This document shows, one piece after another, positions 14,468 through 22,753 of a DNA stretch of 64,000 nt (the stretch's first letter is position 1; the number at the start of each line of letters is the position of its first letter). The position numbers were made by a program, and so were the translations under genes. Source of the stretch: Anaerolineales bacterium (GTDB lineage Bacteria > Chloroflexota > Anaerolineae > Anaerolineales > UBA11579); NCBI GenBank assembly GCA_019637805.1, contig JAHBVB010000002.1, positions 980,981 through 1,044,980 on the forward strand. Reading direction: 5' to 3'. A model generated the notes under the pieces. It searched no databases. It was given only the letters and a program-made list of their open reading frames with translations, and was not told the origin of the DNA.

Positions 14468-16504
14468 TTACAACATGCGGTCGGCGCGTTGCTGGGCACT
14501 TTCATCGCTTTGCGGTTGGTGCTGTGCCTGTGTCTCTCGTTGCGCATCGAGTGCGTAATCTGGCGGCAGTTCCGGGACCAGCGGGAAAGTGAAAAAGAAC
14601 TGGCTGCCTTTCCCTGGCTTGGACTCGACCCAGATTCGGCCACTGTGCCTTTCGACGATCTTCTTGCAGATGGCTAGGCCAATGCCGGTGCCCTCATACA
14701 GTTCCCGGCTGTTCAGGCGCTGAAAAATCACAAAGATCCGGTCGGTGTACTTGGCATCAAAGCCGATGCCGTTGTCTTTGATGCTGAATTCGGCGAAGCC
14801 GTCCACCTGGCTGGCGCCGATGCGAATTTTGGGCGCGGCTTCGCCGCGAAACTTGATGGCGTTCGCGACCAGGTTCTGAAAGACCTGGGTCAGTTGGTTC
14901 TTGTCGGCCACGACCTGCGGCAGGTCAGCGATGGTTATCTTGGCGCCCGTCTCTTCGATACGCACCTTCAAGTTCTGCAGAGCATCGTCCACGGCTTGGC
15001 GCGCATCCACCGGTTCAGGTGGCTGCCCCTGTGTGCCGACCCGCGAGAAGGACAGCAGGTCTTGAATAAGGCGCTGCATGCGCTGGGCCCCATCCACGGC
15101 ATAGTTGATGAAATCCAGAGCATCGCCGTCCAGATCTTTCCTGTAGCGGCTCTCCAAAAGCTGCATGTAGCTGGAGACCATGCGCAGTGGTTCCTGCAGG
15201 TCATGCGAGGCCACGTAGGCAAACTGTTCCAACTCCTTGTTGGAGCGCTCCAGCTCTTCGTTCTTTTGACCCAGGTGCTCAGCCAGCTGCTTCTGCTCGG
15301 TGATGTCGGTCCAGATGCCGCCAATGCTGACCAGGTCGCCGTCGGCGTCAAACATGGGGAATTTGGTACAAAGGTAGCTGCGCTTTTCACCCTCCAGACG
15401 CGCCTGGGCTTCGAACGAAACCACATGCTTGGACGAGAGCACTTGCTGGTCGCTGAGTAACACCTTGGGCAGTAACTCGCTGGAAAAGATGTCTTCAGCG
15501 GTCCTGCCGATGACCTGGTCTGCCGGCAGGCCGACCAGCTTTTCGAACGGCAAATTGACCATCTGGTACTGGCCTTCAGTGGATTTCAGAATGATGGCTG
15601 AAGGCGAATTCTGCACCAAGGCATTGAACTGCTGCTGGGTGCTGGCCAGGTTGCTGCGCAACAAACGTTGAGAGGTTTCTGCAGTCTGTAGATTGATGGC
15701 ATTCAGCACGATGACTGCGCCCAAAAAGAGCATGACCAGAACCGCGTAGGAGGATGAGGCCAGGCCGGCCTGCAGCACACCCCGGCTCTGCAACCAGAAG
15801 ATCAGCCAGCCCAACAAAAAAGGGGTGACCAGCGCAGCGGCCAGCAAATTGCGTGTGTTTTGGCCAATGGCGTTGTTGGCCAGGATCAAATCCACCCAGC
15901 CGCGCTGCTTCATCTCCAATAACAGGGTGGCGGCCAGCAGCACAATAAGCACGGAGGTATGCAGAGCCATGCCGGTATAGGAGAACAGGCTGGTGCCGTA
16001 CACCCAGGAGAATGGATAGCTAAAGAAGACGCTCAGCCCCAGCAGCAGAACAAGCAGGATCATTGTCTGACGGTGGCGGTCTTTGAGGCGGTCCTCGGTG
16101 AGCATGGCCAAAGCGAGCAGCACGAAAGCGGCCGCGGTCGGCGCGGAGGTGCGCCCGGGCAGCCCCTCTTGCACGTCTCCGAAATTGTCAGGGAACAAGG
16201 CCTGGTCGATGCCCAGGTTTATATCGAACACGAACTGCGACAACAGAAGGCTGGCGAATACAAGGCCCAGCACGGCCAACAGCTTCCACCCGCGCGTCTG
16301 GGGCAGCCGCATTTGGCGCAGATACAGCGCCCCGCCCAAAAGGATGAAACCGAGGGCTGTGTTGGCCTTCATGCCGGGCAGGCCAGGCAAGATCGAGGTG
16401 AGCACCCGAATCTGCAGCCACCAGCCAACCAGGACCAGCAAGGCCACGCCGAGAACCAGCAAACTGATCTTTTTGGGCAAATCTTTGTTGGTGATCGCGA
16501 TCAC
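14468..16504 (-). CDS. Membrane PAS-histidine kinase
   Basis: About 678 residues. The first 275 hold about eight hydrophobic segments (a membrane sensor region I cannot assign), followed by a PAS domain (about 285-410, ending SIGGIWTDITEQKQL), a HisKA domain with the phosphorylated histidine in YVASHDLQEPLRMVSSYM, and an HATPase domain (NLVANAIKFRG, DNGIGFD, GTGIGLAICKKIVERHSG). The tail is Gln-rich. GTG at 16504 is preferred because GAGGG lies nine bases upstream; a TTG at 16513 is directly against that site. It forms a two-component unit with the receiver protein at 13997. Confidence 0.9.
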   Translation of the reverse strand: MIAITNKDLPKKISLLVLGVALLVLVGWWLQIRVLTSILPGLPGMKANTALGFILLGGALYLRQMRLPQTRGWKLLAVLGLVFASLLLSQFVFDINLGIDQALFPDNFGDVQEGLPGRTSAPTAAAFVLLALAMLTEDRLKDRHRQTMILLVLLLGLSVFFSYPFSWVYGTSLFSYTGMALHTSVLIVLLAATLLLEMKQRGWVDLILANNAIGQNTRNLLAAALVTPFLLGWLIFWLQSRGVLQAGLASSSYAVLVMLFLGAVIVLNAINLQTAETSQRLLRSNLASTQQQFNALVQNSPSAIILKSTEGQYQMVNLPFEKLVGLPADQVIGRTAEDIFSSELLPKVLLSDQQVLSSKHVVSFEAQARLEGEKRSYLCTKFPMFDADGDLVSIGGIWTDITEQKQLAEHLGQKNEELERSNKELEQFAYVASHDLQEPLRMVSSYMQLLESRYRKDLDGDALDFINYAVDGAQRMQRLIQDLLSFSRVGTQGQPPEPVDARQAVDDALQNLKVRIEETGAKITIADLPQVVADKNQLTQVFQNLVANAIKFRGEAAPKIRIGASQVDGFAEFSIKDNGIGFDAKYTDRIFVIFQRLNSRELYEGTGIGLAICKKIVERHSGRIWVESKPGKGSQFFFTFPLVPELPPDYALDAQRETQAQHQPQSDESAQQRADRML

Positions 16505-16626
16505 TTCTGCCAACCCTCAGGTCACACCTATGGTTGCCGCCCCTGACAACTCCGCAAAGTCTGAGCTTACTCCAGTTTTAATTGCCGCCCGGCTAACAAA
16601 TTTGCAAGGCAGTCTGCGGGAAACAA

Positions 16627-16656
16627 AAACACCCGCCGGGCTGCGGCGGGTGTTTG
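16627..16656 (-). terminator. Intrinsic terminator of rpsD
   Basis: On the minus strand: AAACACCCGCC, loop GCAGCCC, GGCGGGTGTTT, then TTGTTT. It lies 17 bases beyond the rpsD stop. Confidence 0.88.
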
Positions 16657-16672
16657 GTCTGCTGCATGCGGG

Positions 16673-17275
16673 TTAGCGCGAGTAGTATTCGATAACCTGG
16701 TTGACTTCGCAGATGACCGGGATCTCGGTGGGTACGGGCAGCCGAGCGTACTTGGCGCTCATGCTCTTCTTGTCCATCTCGACATACGGGGGAACGTTGC
16801 CCACAGTTTCCAGCGCCTCGACAATGGCGGGGATCTTGCGGCTCTTTTCCTTGACGGCGATCACATCGCCGGGCTTGACCGAATACGAGGGGATATCCAC
16901 CCGCTCACCGTTGACGGTGATGTGGCCGTGGTTGACGTACTGGCGGGCGGCATAGATGCTGCGGGCAAAGCCAGCACGCAAGACCAGCGCATCCAAGCGG
17001 GACTCGAGCAGGATCATCAGGGTCTCAGGTGTGCGGCCCTTGGTGCGATAGGCGCGCTGGATGTAGCCGCGCATCTGGGCTTCGCGAATGTTGTATTGGT
17101 CACGCAGACGCTGCTTTTGCAGCAGCTGCTGCTTGTAGTCCGAGGCGCGACGCCACTGGCCGCGGCCGCCATGCTGCCCGGGAGGATTGGGGCGGCGCTC
17201 CATGATCTTGAGCGCCTTAGGGGTCAGCGGGACACCAAGTGCGCGGGACCGTTTAACTTTGGACGTTTTATTCAT
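16673..17275 (-). CDS. rpsD: 30S ribosomal protein S4
   Basis: A 200-residue S4, the primary 16S rRNA binder of the small-subunit body. It has ALKIMERRPNPPGQHGGRGQ, DYKQQLLQKQRLRDQYNI, the S4 RNA-binding domain (SRLDALVLRAGFARSIYAAR, VNHGHITVNGERVDIPSY) and ends NQVIEYYSR. There are no zinc-binding cysteines in the N-terminus, so it is the zinc-free form. The ATG at 17275 with AAGGAG upstream is chosen over an upstream start. It is a single-gene unit, not in a ribosomal operon, which is common for rpsD in Firmicutes-like genomes. Confidence 0.97.
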   Translation of the reverse strand: MNKTSKVKRSRALGVPLTPKALKIMERRPNPPGQHGGRGQWRRASDYKQQLLQKQRLRDQYNIREAQMRGYIQRAYRTKGRTPETLMILLESRLDALVLRAGFARSIYAARQYVNHGHITVNGERVDIPSYSVKPGDVIAVKEKSRKIPAIVEALETVGNVPPYVEMDKKSMSAKYARLPVPTEIPVICEVNQVIEYYSR

Positions 17276-17391
17276 ACTGCAGTAGTACTCCTTATTTGTC
17301 GGGCAGTGTCGCCCGGCCAGCAACTGGCGCTGGTCAATGTAACTTCTTTTTGCACTCCTGGCAAGCCGTGGCCGCGCGCTCGCCAGGAAAG

Positions 17392-17464
17392 TGCCCCCAC
17401 GGGGATTCGAACCCCGGTTTTAGCCTTGAAAGGGCCACGTCCTAGGCCTCTAGACGATGGGGGC
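17392..17464 (-). tRNA. tRNA-Glu (TTC)
   Basis: Minus strand GCCCCCATCGTCTAGAGG begins the cloverleaf; the acceptor pairs GCCCCCA with TGGGGGC, the anticodon loop is CTTTCAA (anticodon TTC), and the T loop is GTTCGAATC. The discriminator is A and CCA is not encoded. Confidence 0.95.
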
Positions 17465-17490
17465 TAATGAACGGCTGCGCCGTTCAATTT

Positions 17491-17630
17491 GGCCTTGCTT
17501 CGCAAGGCCAGCCGACCTTGCATTTCGGTGAACAGCGGAAATCCCGCTGATTCTTTGGCCTGCTTCGCAAGGCCAGCCGACCTTGCATCTGGGTAATCAG
17601 CGGAATTCCGCTGATTTTTTGGCCTTGCTG
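17491..17630. repeat. Tandem repeat of about 65 bp, two units plus a partial third
   Basis: Units 17491-17556 and 17557-17620 share GGCC(T)TGCTTCGCAAGGCC, AGCCGACCTTGCAT and a small hairpin (CAGCGGAATTCCGCTG in the second). A third begins at 17621. The block lies between lepB and tRNA-Glu; no gene is visible in 17465-17687. Confidence 0.8.
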
Positions 17631-17687
17631 AATACGAGACCATGACTGGTTCACGAAACAGCAGCGCATTTTACCACAAGGTATGCG

Positions 17688-18305
17688 CTAGTTATCCCCC
17701 GGATCTGGCAAGGTGTAGTGCTCCACCACGCCAATCGCATCGAAGGGAAAATAGCGAAAGACGGCTTTGCCAATAATGTCACTGATCGGCAAGGCGCCCC
17801 ACTCACGCGAATCGGAGGAGGCGTTGCGGTTGTCGCCGATGACATAGACATGCTCCGGCGGCACGATGCGCTCAGACATGTCCAAGCGAATCGGTTCGCT
17901 GGCGTAGATTTCCTCCAATGCCTGGCCATTGATGTAGACCTTGCCGGCGTAGATGGCAATGCGTTCCCCGGGCAGGCCGATGACACGCTTGATGTAATCC
18001 TCATCCGGATCATTGGGATAAGGGAAGACGACCACATCCCCGCGCTGCGGTTCCGCCCAGCGGTAGGCCAGGCGATTGACGATGATGTAATCCCCATTGT
18101 GGAAATTGGGATACATGCTGTTGAACTCGACGCGGACCCGGGCGGAAACAAAGTTGATCGCCAGGAAAAGCACCAAGGCCAGCAGAATAGTCTCGAACAC
18201 CTCGCGTAAGGTGCGGCGCAGCCGGGAGGACGGCGCCTCGTCCAGCGCGACGACATTCTGGCGGTCTAGCGGACCAAGTTCTGGGGGAGAAGGGGGCAAG
18301 GACAT
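17688..18305 (-). CDS. lepB: Signal peptidase I
   Basis: A 205-residue S26 signal peptidase that cleaves signal peptides from exported proteins. A single membrane anchor (about residues 36-53, ETILLALVLFLAINFVSA) precedes the catalytic Ser63 (FNSMYPNFHNGDYIIVN) and Lys106 (DEDYIKRVIGLPGE), followed by the structural motif GDNRNASSDSREWG. It lies downstream of the BMC operon but has its own -10 box, so it is probably independent of it. Confidence 0.96.
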   Translation of the reverse strand: MSLPPSPPELGPLDRQNVVALDEAPSSRLRRTLREVFETILLALVLFLAINFVSARVRVEFNSMYPNFHNGDYIIVNRLAYRWAEPQRGDVVVFPYPNDPDEDYIKRVIGLPGERIAIYAGKVYINGQALEEIYASEPIRLDMSERIVPPEHVYVIGDNRNASSDSREWGALPISDIIGKAVFRYFPFDAIGVVEHYTLPDPGDN

Positions 18306-18318
18306 GCGAAGCGGCGTG

Positions 18319-18324
18319 ATTATA
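18319..18324 (-). promoter_or_regulatory. -10 box of lepB
   Basis: Minus-strand TATAAT (in GTGTATAATCACG), 13 bases before the lepB ATG; the leader would be only a few bases. It separates lepB from the last BMC gene. Confidence 0.55.
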
Positions 18325-18356
18325 CACGCCCTGCCCTCGCCCGGCGGCAGCAGGAA

Positions 18357-18635
18357 TCAGTCAAAACTGGGAATGGAGAGCGAGTCGACGATGCCGACAA
18401 TGACAGAGATGACGCAGGCGTCCGGGTTGCCCAGCACCTGGCGGGCGCCGTTGCCTTCACGGTTGACCAGCACCGTGTCGCCTATGCCGGCCTGGGTGCT
18501 GTCCAAGGCGATGAAGTCGCCGCTAGGCTCCTCGCCCGGCAAGAGCAAAGGCTGCACCACCAGCAGGCGGCGGCTCTTGTAATCGGCGTGTCCGATGGTG
18601 GTGACCACTGTGCCGGTGACTTTGCCGAGGATCAT
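18357..18635 (-). CDS. BMC-P shell vertex protein (EutN/CcmL family), third copy
   Basis: A 92-residue pentameric vertex protein of a bacterial microcompartment. It begins MILGKVTGTVVTTIGHADYK with the family pattern VxGxVVxT, then RRLLVVQPL, FIALDSTQAGIGDTVLVNREG and the C-terminal VIVGIVDSL. Such pentamers cap the corners of the shell. It is the last gene of the operon and starts in a TAATG overlap with the copy before it, implying translational coupling. Its sequence differs well from the other two BMC-P copies. Confidence 0.93.
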   Translation of the reverse strand: MILGKVTGTVVTTIGHADYKSRRLLVVQPLLLPGEEPSGDFIALDSTQAGIGDTVLVNREGNGARQVLGNPDACVISVIVGIVDSLSIPSFD

Positions 18636-18955
18636 TAGCTGTACCTGCTGACGCCTTTTTTCAAGGTGAAATCAAATTCACCGTCCGGGCGTTGAGTCAG
18701 CTCATCGACCAGGCCAACCAGGGCCAGGTCGACCGGCACGAACTTATGCCCGGGCAGCGACAATGCCGCCTCGCGCGAGCGCACCATGACGCACAGGTCG
18801 CCCTGGTTGGCTTCGACTACGTCCACGGCGACTTGCAGAGGCCCGCTGGGCTTAAGCTGCCGATCAAGCGGCTCCACCACCAGCAGGCGGTATCCCTCCA
18901 TGTTGGGATACTTCAGCGTGCTGACGGCGACGCCGCGCACTCGCCCGAAGAGCAT
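18635..18955 (-). CDS. BMC-P shell vertex protein, second copy
   Basis: A 106-residue EutN/CcmL-family protein: MLFGRVRGVAVSTLKYPNME, YRLLVVEPLDRQ, VAVDVVEANQGDLCVMVRSRE, and LVGLVDEL. It is slightly longer than its paralogs, with an extra C-terminal tail (DFTLKKGVSRYS). Start and stop are coupled by TAATG overlaps on both sides (18955 and 18635). Confidence 0.92.
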   Translation of the reverse strand: MLFGRVRGVAVSTLKYPNMEGYRLLVVEPLDRQLKPSGPLQVAVDVVEANQGDLCVMVRSREAALSLPGHKFVPVDLALVGLVDELTQRPDGEFDFTLKKGVSRYS

Positions 18956-19365
18956 TAGCGGCCCAGGCTCCGCAGCACACGCTGCACGATGGTGCGCAGC
19001 AAGGCATCGTCCACCTGGCTGCCCAGCTTGGCTTTGACCGCGGTGAAGATACGCGCTTCAAGCTCTGCGCCGCTCAGCGAGCCGCTGGGGGCGGCAGGCG
19101 TGATATGCGGCTTAGGGACCGGCGCGCTGGCCGCGGCGGGCGGCACCGGCGCACTGGCGGCCGGTGAAGCCAGGTCTGAGAGATACGGGCGCGCCGGGGC
19201 GCTGGCCGGGCGGCTATCACGTTCGCCGATCAGCTGCAGGCCCATGCGGCGCGCTTTCTCGCGGGCCAGGTCGGTGATGACGACGTCATCGGTGACCGTC
19301 AGCAACGTGACGCCCTGGCGGGCCAGGTCTTCGATGTCGCGTTCGGTGTAAAAGACTTTAGCCAT
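18955..19365 (-). CDS. EutQ-N-terminus-like BMC protein without cupin
   Basis: A 136-residue protein. The N-terminus (YTERDIEDLARQGVTLLTV, VITDLAREKARRMGL) resembles the first 45 residues of EutQ (pattern: I-x-x-x-D-I, then I-T-P-x-A-R-E). A long Ala/Pro/Ser linker follows, then a C-terminal amphipathic helix (LEARIFTAVKAKLG, LLRTIVQRVLRSLG) like EutQ's second helical segment and like cargo encapsulation helices. The catalytic cupin of EutQ is absent. The ATG at 19365 is preferred over an upstream start because of AAGGAG. Possible role: adaptor linking cargo and shell; this is inference. Confidence 0.65.
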   Translation of the reverse strand: MAKVFYTERDIEDLARQGVTLLTVTDDVVITDLAREKARRMGLQLIGERDSRPASAPARPYLSDLASPAASAPVPPAAASAPVPKPHITPAAPSGSLSGAELEARIFTAVKAKLGSQVDDALLRTIVQRVLRSLGR

Positions 19366-19375
19366 AGGCCGCTCC

Positions 19376-20005
19376 TTAGCCGCTGACGCCCTCAAGCGCA
19401 CTCATGGCCTTGGTGGCCGCATCGTGCGCACTGACAATCTCAGATTCGGAGCCGGCCAGCCACATGCGGCCGAAGCGCCCCACCGAGGAAACGTGCATGA
19501 TCTTGATGCTGGCGTTCTTCTCAGCCTCATTGCAGGCCAGGTTGATGTAGGCAGCCGGGGCCACTTCCATGACCAGCATGGTCTCGCCAGGGACCAGCAT
19601 GCTGCCGCGGCGGAAGCGGTTGAGCAACTGCGCCTGGTAGGGGTCCACGTTGGTGATGATCTGGCTGGAGGCGATCTGCGGGCGAATGCGGTCTTCGACC
19701 TTTAGGTCGAGGTGGTTCAAGACTGCCTGGCCGGCTTCTTTGACGGCGGCCTGGTTCATCGAGTGCACCTCGAACATGCCAAACTCGCGTTCCACGATCT
19801 GGGCGCCGGGCTTGGCCTCAGTGGCCTTGACAGCGATGTCCACCAGGCGGAAGGCTTCGTTGCCCGGGGCCATTTCGATATAGAGCGAAGCCATGCCTTC
19901 AGTCGGCAGGTCGCCCTGGGTCACAGTACCCACGAACGCGGCGTACTGCGGCTGCATGCGGTCGATGTAGCAGTAACACCGCAAGGAAAATTTTTGATCT
20001 GCCAT
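19376..20005 (-). CDS. BMC-T trimeric shell protein (tandem BMC domains)
   Basis: A 209-residue protein of the size of two fused BMC domains, which form pseudo-hexameric trimers in the shell, often with a gated central pore. The first half includes ASLYIEMAPGNEAFRLVDIA and KPGAQIVEREFGMFEVHS; the second includes MLVMEVAPAAYINLACNEAE and IKIMHVSSVGRFGRMWLAG. The two halves share the pattern of a conserved hydrophobic strand then helix. It lies two bases after the EutJ-like gene. Whether it stacks as double trimers cannot be told. Confidence 0.85.
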   Translation of the reverse strand: MADQKFSLRCYCYIDRMQPQYAAFVGTVTQGDLPTEGMASLYIEMAPGNEAFRLVDIAVKATEAKPGAQIVEREFGMFEVHSMNQAAVKEAGQAVLNHLDLKVEDRIRPQIASSQIITNVDPYQAQLLNRFRRGSMLVPGETMLVMEVAPAAYINLACNEAEKNASIKIMHVSSVGRFGRMWLAGSESEIVSAHDAATKAMSALEGVSG

Positions 20006-20007
20006 AG

Positions 20008-20874
20008 TTAATCCGTTCCTTCGTTGCGCTGGTTGCTCAGGGCAATCCCCAGCGGGGTGACAAACATGGGCCAGTCCGGCACGCTGGTCGGCAGCCCGGT
20101 GTAACGCTGCACTACTTCCGCCATGCCAGGGAAGGCGGAAGTACCGCCCACCAGGGTAAGGCTCTCGACCGTGCGGCCGCCGCTGGCCTGGTAGGCCTGG
20201 ATGTGGCGAGCCGTGATGCTGGCCACCTTTTCCATCACCGGGCGCACCACCGGCAGCAAACGGGTCTGCTGCGCCGGGTCCTTCTTCAGCTCCTCAGCTT
20301 CTTCAAAGCTGAGGCCTTGTGCGCCGGCGATAACCAGGCTGAAGTGCGTGCCGCCGGTGGCCTCGTCGGCCGTGTAGACCACCTGGCCATCCTCAATGAT
20401 GGCGATGCCGGTGGTGCCGCCGCCCACGTCCACGATGGCGCCGTTCTGCAGGCCCAACAAGGCGTTGGCGGCTGTGGGCTCGTCCACCAGCTGATCACAC
20501 AGCAGGCCAGCGGCTTGCACCACGTTGGCGGTGGCCTGCACCTCCGCCCGGGGTACACCCGGGGGGAAGGAGCTGGCCGCCTCTTGCAGCGGGCGACCCA
20601 GACGGGCCTCCACCCTAGCCTTCATGGCGCTCAGCCGGTCCACAGCCCCGATGTAGTCGACCACCAGGCCATCACGCACCACCTGGGCGAACTGGTATTC
20701 GCCGGCAAGCGGTTGGCCCTGTTCATCCAGCACGACCAGCACCAGGTAGGCGGTGCCAAGGTCTACACCGGTCAACAGGCGGCCCTGAGGGACAACCTCG
20801 AGGGGCGGCGGTTCCGGCTGGTCGATGCGCCGCAATACCTGTGCGGCGCGCGCCAGCCTGGCGGCGGAGTCCAA
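20008..20874 (-). CDS. EutJ-like actin/Hsp70-fold ATPase of BMC locus
   Basis: A 288-residue protein with the actin-fold nucleotide site: phosphate 1 GVDLGTAYLVLVVLD, phosphate 2 AIVDVGGGTTGIAI, and adenosine motif LTLVGGTSAFPGMAE. EutJ has the same length and is thought to be a chaperone-like protein in ethanolamine BMC operons, but its exact role is not established. The start is TTG at 20874 without an obvious Shine-Dalgarno. It lies between BMC-H and BMC-T genes, suggesting a role in shell or cargo assembly. Confidence 0.88.
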   Translation of the reverse strand: MDSAARLARAAQVLRRIDQPEPPPLEVVPQGRLLTGVDLGTAYLVLVVLDEQGQPLAGEYQFAQVVRDGLVVDYIGAVDRLSAMKARVEARLGRPLQEAASSFPPGVPRAEVQATANVVQAAGLLCDQLVDEPTAANALLGLQNGAIVDVGGGTTGIAIIEDGQVVYTADEATGGTHFSLVIAGAQGLSFEEAEELKKDPAQQTRLLPVVRPVMEKVASITARHIQAYQASGGRTVESLTLVGGTSAFPGMAEVVQRYTGLPTSVPDWPMFVTPLGIALSNQRNEGTD

Positions 20875-20895
20875 AGCGCTACTTACTGCAGCGAC

Positions 20896-21222
20896 TTAGG
20901 CCTTGGCGCCGCCGCGACCGCCGGAGTTGCCACGCGTGTTCTGCGGCAAGATCATCTCGACGTTCTCGTGCGGGCGCGGGATGACATGCACGGACACCAG
21001 CTCGCCAATGCGCTTGGCGGCGGCGGCGCCGGCATCGGTGGCGGCCTTGACCGCACCTACATCGCCGCGCACCATCACGGTCACGAAGCCACCACCGACA
21101 TACTCGGAACCGATCAGGGTGACATTGGCGGCCTTGACCATGGCGTCAGCGGCCTCGACGGCGCCCACCAGGCCACGGGTTTCGACCATGCCGAGGGCAA
21201 TCAAACTCAAATCTTGTGCCAT
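20896..21222 (-). CDS. BMC-H hexameric shell protein
   Basis: A 108-residue single-domain BMC protein, the main facet tile of the shell. It starts [20 protein letters not shown] with the family's ETRG motif, then [30 protein letters not shown] and [18 protein letters not shown]. The pore loop is Gly-rich (YVGGGF), unlike the KIGSG of PduA. A Gly/Arg-rich tail of about 14 residues ([11 protein letters not shown]) follows the domain. It is the only BMC-H in the window and has a strong AAGGAGAAAAGC leader, consistent with high expression. Confidence 0.96.
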   Translation of the reverse strand: MAQDLSLIALGMVETRGLVGAVEAADAMVKAANVTLIGSEYVGGGFVTVMVRGDVGAVKAATDAGAAAAKRIGELVSVHVIPRPHENVEMILPQNTRGNSGGRGGAKA

Positions 21223-21250
21223 TGCTTTTCTCCTTGTTTTTTCGTACTGC

Positions 21251-21278
21251 GTTGGTTAGCCAACAGGCTTAAGCCTGT
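21251..21278 (-). promoter_or_regulatory. Intercistronic hairpins between aldehyde dehydrogenase and BMC-H
   Basis: Two stems side by side: the 16-base palindrome ACAGGCTTAAGCCTGT (21263-21278), which contains the dehydrogenase stop, and GTTGG-CTAA-CCAAC (21251-21264). No U-tract follows, so mRNA processing or stability rather than termination is likely. This is the largest gap inside the operon (46 bases) and precedes the most abundant shell protein. Confidence 0.5.
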
Positions 21279-22744
21279 GAACTACTGAGGATTTGTTGCA
21301 CAACTTCCTGGACAATGCGCTCCAACTGTTGGGAGTCCGGGTTGGACACCGCAGCCGCCTCCGTACCGGGCCGCAAAGCAGCCTCCGGCGGCGCCGAAGT
21401 TTCGTAGGCCAGGCGTTTGACATTGAACAGGTGGTGCACAGTGATGTTGTCGCCAGTGATGGCGCCGCCGATGCCGCCGGAGCCGAGGGTCATGGAAGGC
21501 ATGACCGAAGTGGTCAGGCCTACCGCACCGAGGGTACCCATGGTATTGACGCCGATGCGAAAGACCGGCTTCTCCAGGGCGAAAGCCATGATGATCTTCT
21601 CATCAGTGGCGTGCAGCATGATGCTGTGGCCGCGGCCGCCGAAGTGGATCATCTCCAGGCAGCGGTCGCAGCCCGCTTCCCAGCCGTCTTCTTCGTACCA
21701 GCCCAGCACGGTGGTCAACTTCTCGCGTGAGAGCGGCTCGTCACGGCCGACCTGGCTGAGGCGGGCGACCAGGATGCGGGCCGAGGCCGGCACCTGCACG
21801 CCCGCCATGGCGGCCAGCACCTGTGGGGACTTGCCCACGGTGGCGGCGTTGATGGCACCGTCGGGCTTGAAGAGCAGCTGGCGCATGGCCTGGGTCTGCG
21901 CCTCGTCCATAAAATGGGCGCCTTCGGCCTTCATCAACTGTTCCAGGCGAGCGGCGATCGGCCGGTCGGCCACCACAGCCTGCTCGGTGGCGCAGATCAC
22001 AGAATGGTCGAAGGCCTTGCTGCCCACGATATAGCGGGCGGCCTTTTCCAGGTCAGCGCTGCGGTCGACATAGACCGGCACATTGCCGGGACCGACGCCG
22101 AAGGCTGGCTTGCCCTGCGAGTGGGCGGCGCGCACCATGGGGCCGCCGCCGGTGGCCAGAATGACAGCGGTACGCTTGTGGCTGAGCAGTTCGTTGGTGC
22201 CCTGCAGGCTGACCAGCGACATGCAATGGATCAGTCCTTCGGGTGCGCCGGCTTCCACAGCGGCCCGGGCCATCAGCTGGGCGGTCTCGACACAGCAGTT
22301 GACCGCCGAGGGGTGCGGGGCGACCACAATGCCGTTGCGGGCCTTGATCGAGATGAGCACTTTGTTCATCACGGTCGAGGTGGGATTGGTGCTGGGGGTC
22401 AGCGCGGCGACCACACCCATCGGCCAGGCGACTTCATAGAGCTGCTTGTGCGGGTCATGGCGGATGACGCCGACGGTGCGCACGTCTTTGATGCTCTCCC
22501 AGACATTGCGGGAGGCAAATTCGTTCTTGAGCTTCTTGTGCTCGGGCACGCCGTAGCCGGTCTCTTCGCTGGCCATGCGGCCCAGGCGTTCGGCGGCGCG
22601 GAAGGCCGCATCGGCCATCGCCCCACAGACGCGGTCGACCTCTTCCTGGGTGGCCTTGGCCCAGATCTGCTGGGCTTTGTAAGCGGCCTCCACCATGGAG
22701 CGGGCTTGTTGGATGGATTGCAGGTCTTTGTCGAATTCAGCCAT
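21269..22744 (-). CDS. CoA-acylating aldehyde dehydrogenase (PduP/EutE type)
   Basis: A 491-residue dehydrogenase that should convert an aldehyde, NAD+ and CoA to acyl-CoA; with the aldolase upstream, acetaldehyde to acetyl-CoA. Typical features are TPSTNPTSTVMNK, RNGIVVAPHPSA, the nucleotide motif ILATGGGPMVRAAHSQGKPA, VGPGNVPVYVDRSAD and the catalytic cysteine in KAFDHSVICATEQAVV. After a linker, the last 25 residues form an amphipathic helix (QQLERIVQEVVQQILSS), a C-terminal encapsulation peptide as in other BMC dehydrogenases. It is the core oxidative enzyme of this compartment. Confidence 0.95.
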   Translation of the reverse strand: MAEFDKDLQSIQQARSMVEAAYKAQQIWAKATQEEVDRVCGAMADAAFRAAERLGRMASEETGYGVPEHKKLKNEFASRNVWESIKDVRTVGVIRHDPHKQLYEVAWPMGVVAALTPSTNPTSTVMNKVLISIKARNGIVVAPHPSAVNCCVETAQLMARAAVEAGAPEGLIHCMSLVSLQGTNELLSHKRTAVILATGGGPMVRAAHSQGKPAFGVGPGNVPVYVDRSADLEKAARYIVGSKAFDHSVICATEQAVVADRPIAARLEQLMKAEGAHFMDEAQTQAMRQLLFKPDGAINAATVGKSPQVLAAMAGVQVPASARILVARLSQVGRDEPLSREKLTTVLGWYEEDGWEAGCDRCLEMIHFGGRGHSIMLHATDEKIIMAFALEKPVFRIGVNTMGTLGAVGLTTSVMPSMTLGSGGIGGAITGDNITVHHLFNVKRLAYETSAPPEAALRPGTEAAAVSNPDSQQLERIVQEVVQQILSSSQA

Positions 22745-22753
22745 AGTGTCTCA

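Noticed and set aside
16491-16504. Palindrome GTGATCGCGATCAC as possible operator before the histidine kinase
   Set aside because: It lies within or at the very start of the kinase coding sequence, encoding VIAIT, and short GATC/CGCG-rich palindromes are common at this base composition.
17594-17620. CAGCGGAATTCCGCTG followed by six T as a terminator
   Set aside because: The T-tract follows on the plus strand, while both neighbouring genes (lepB and tRNA-Glu) are transcribed on the minus strand. It is better explained as part of the tandem repeat.
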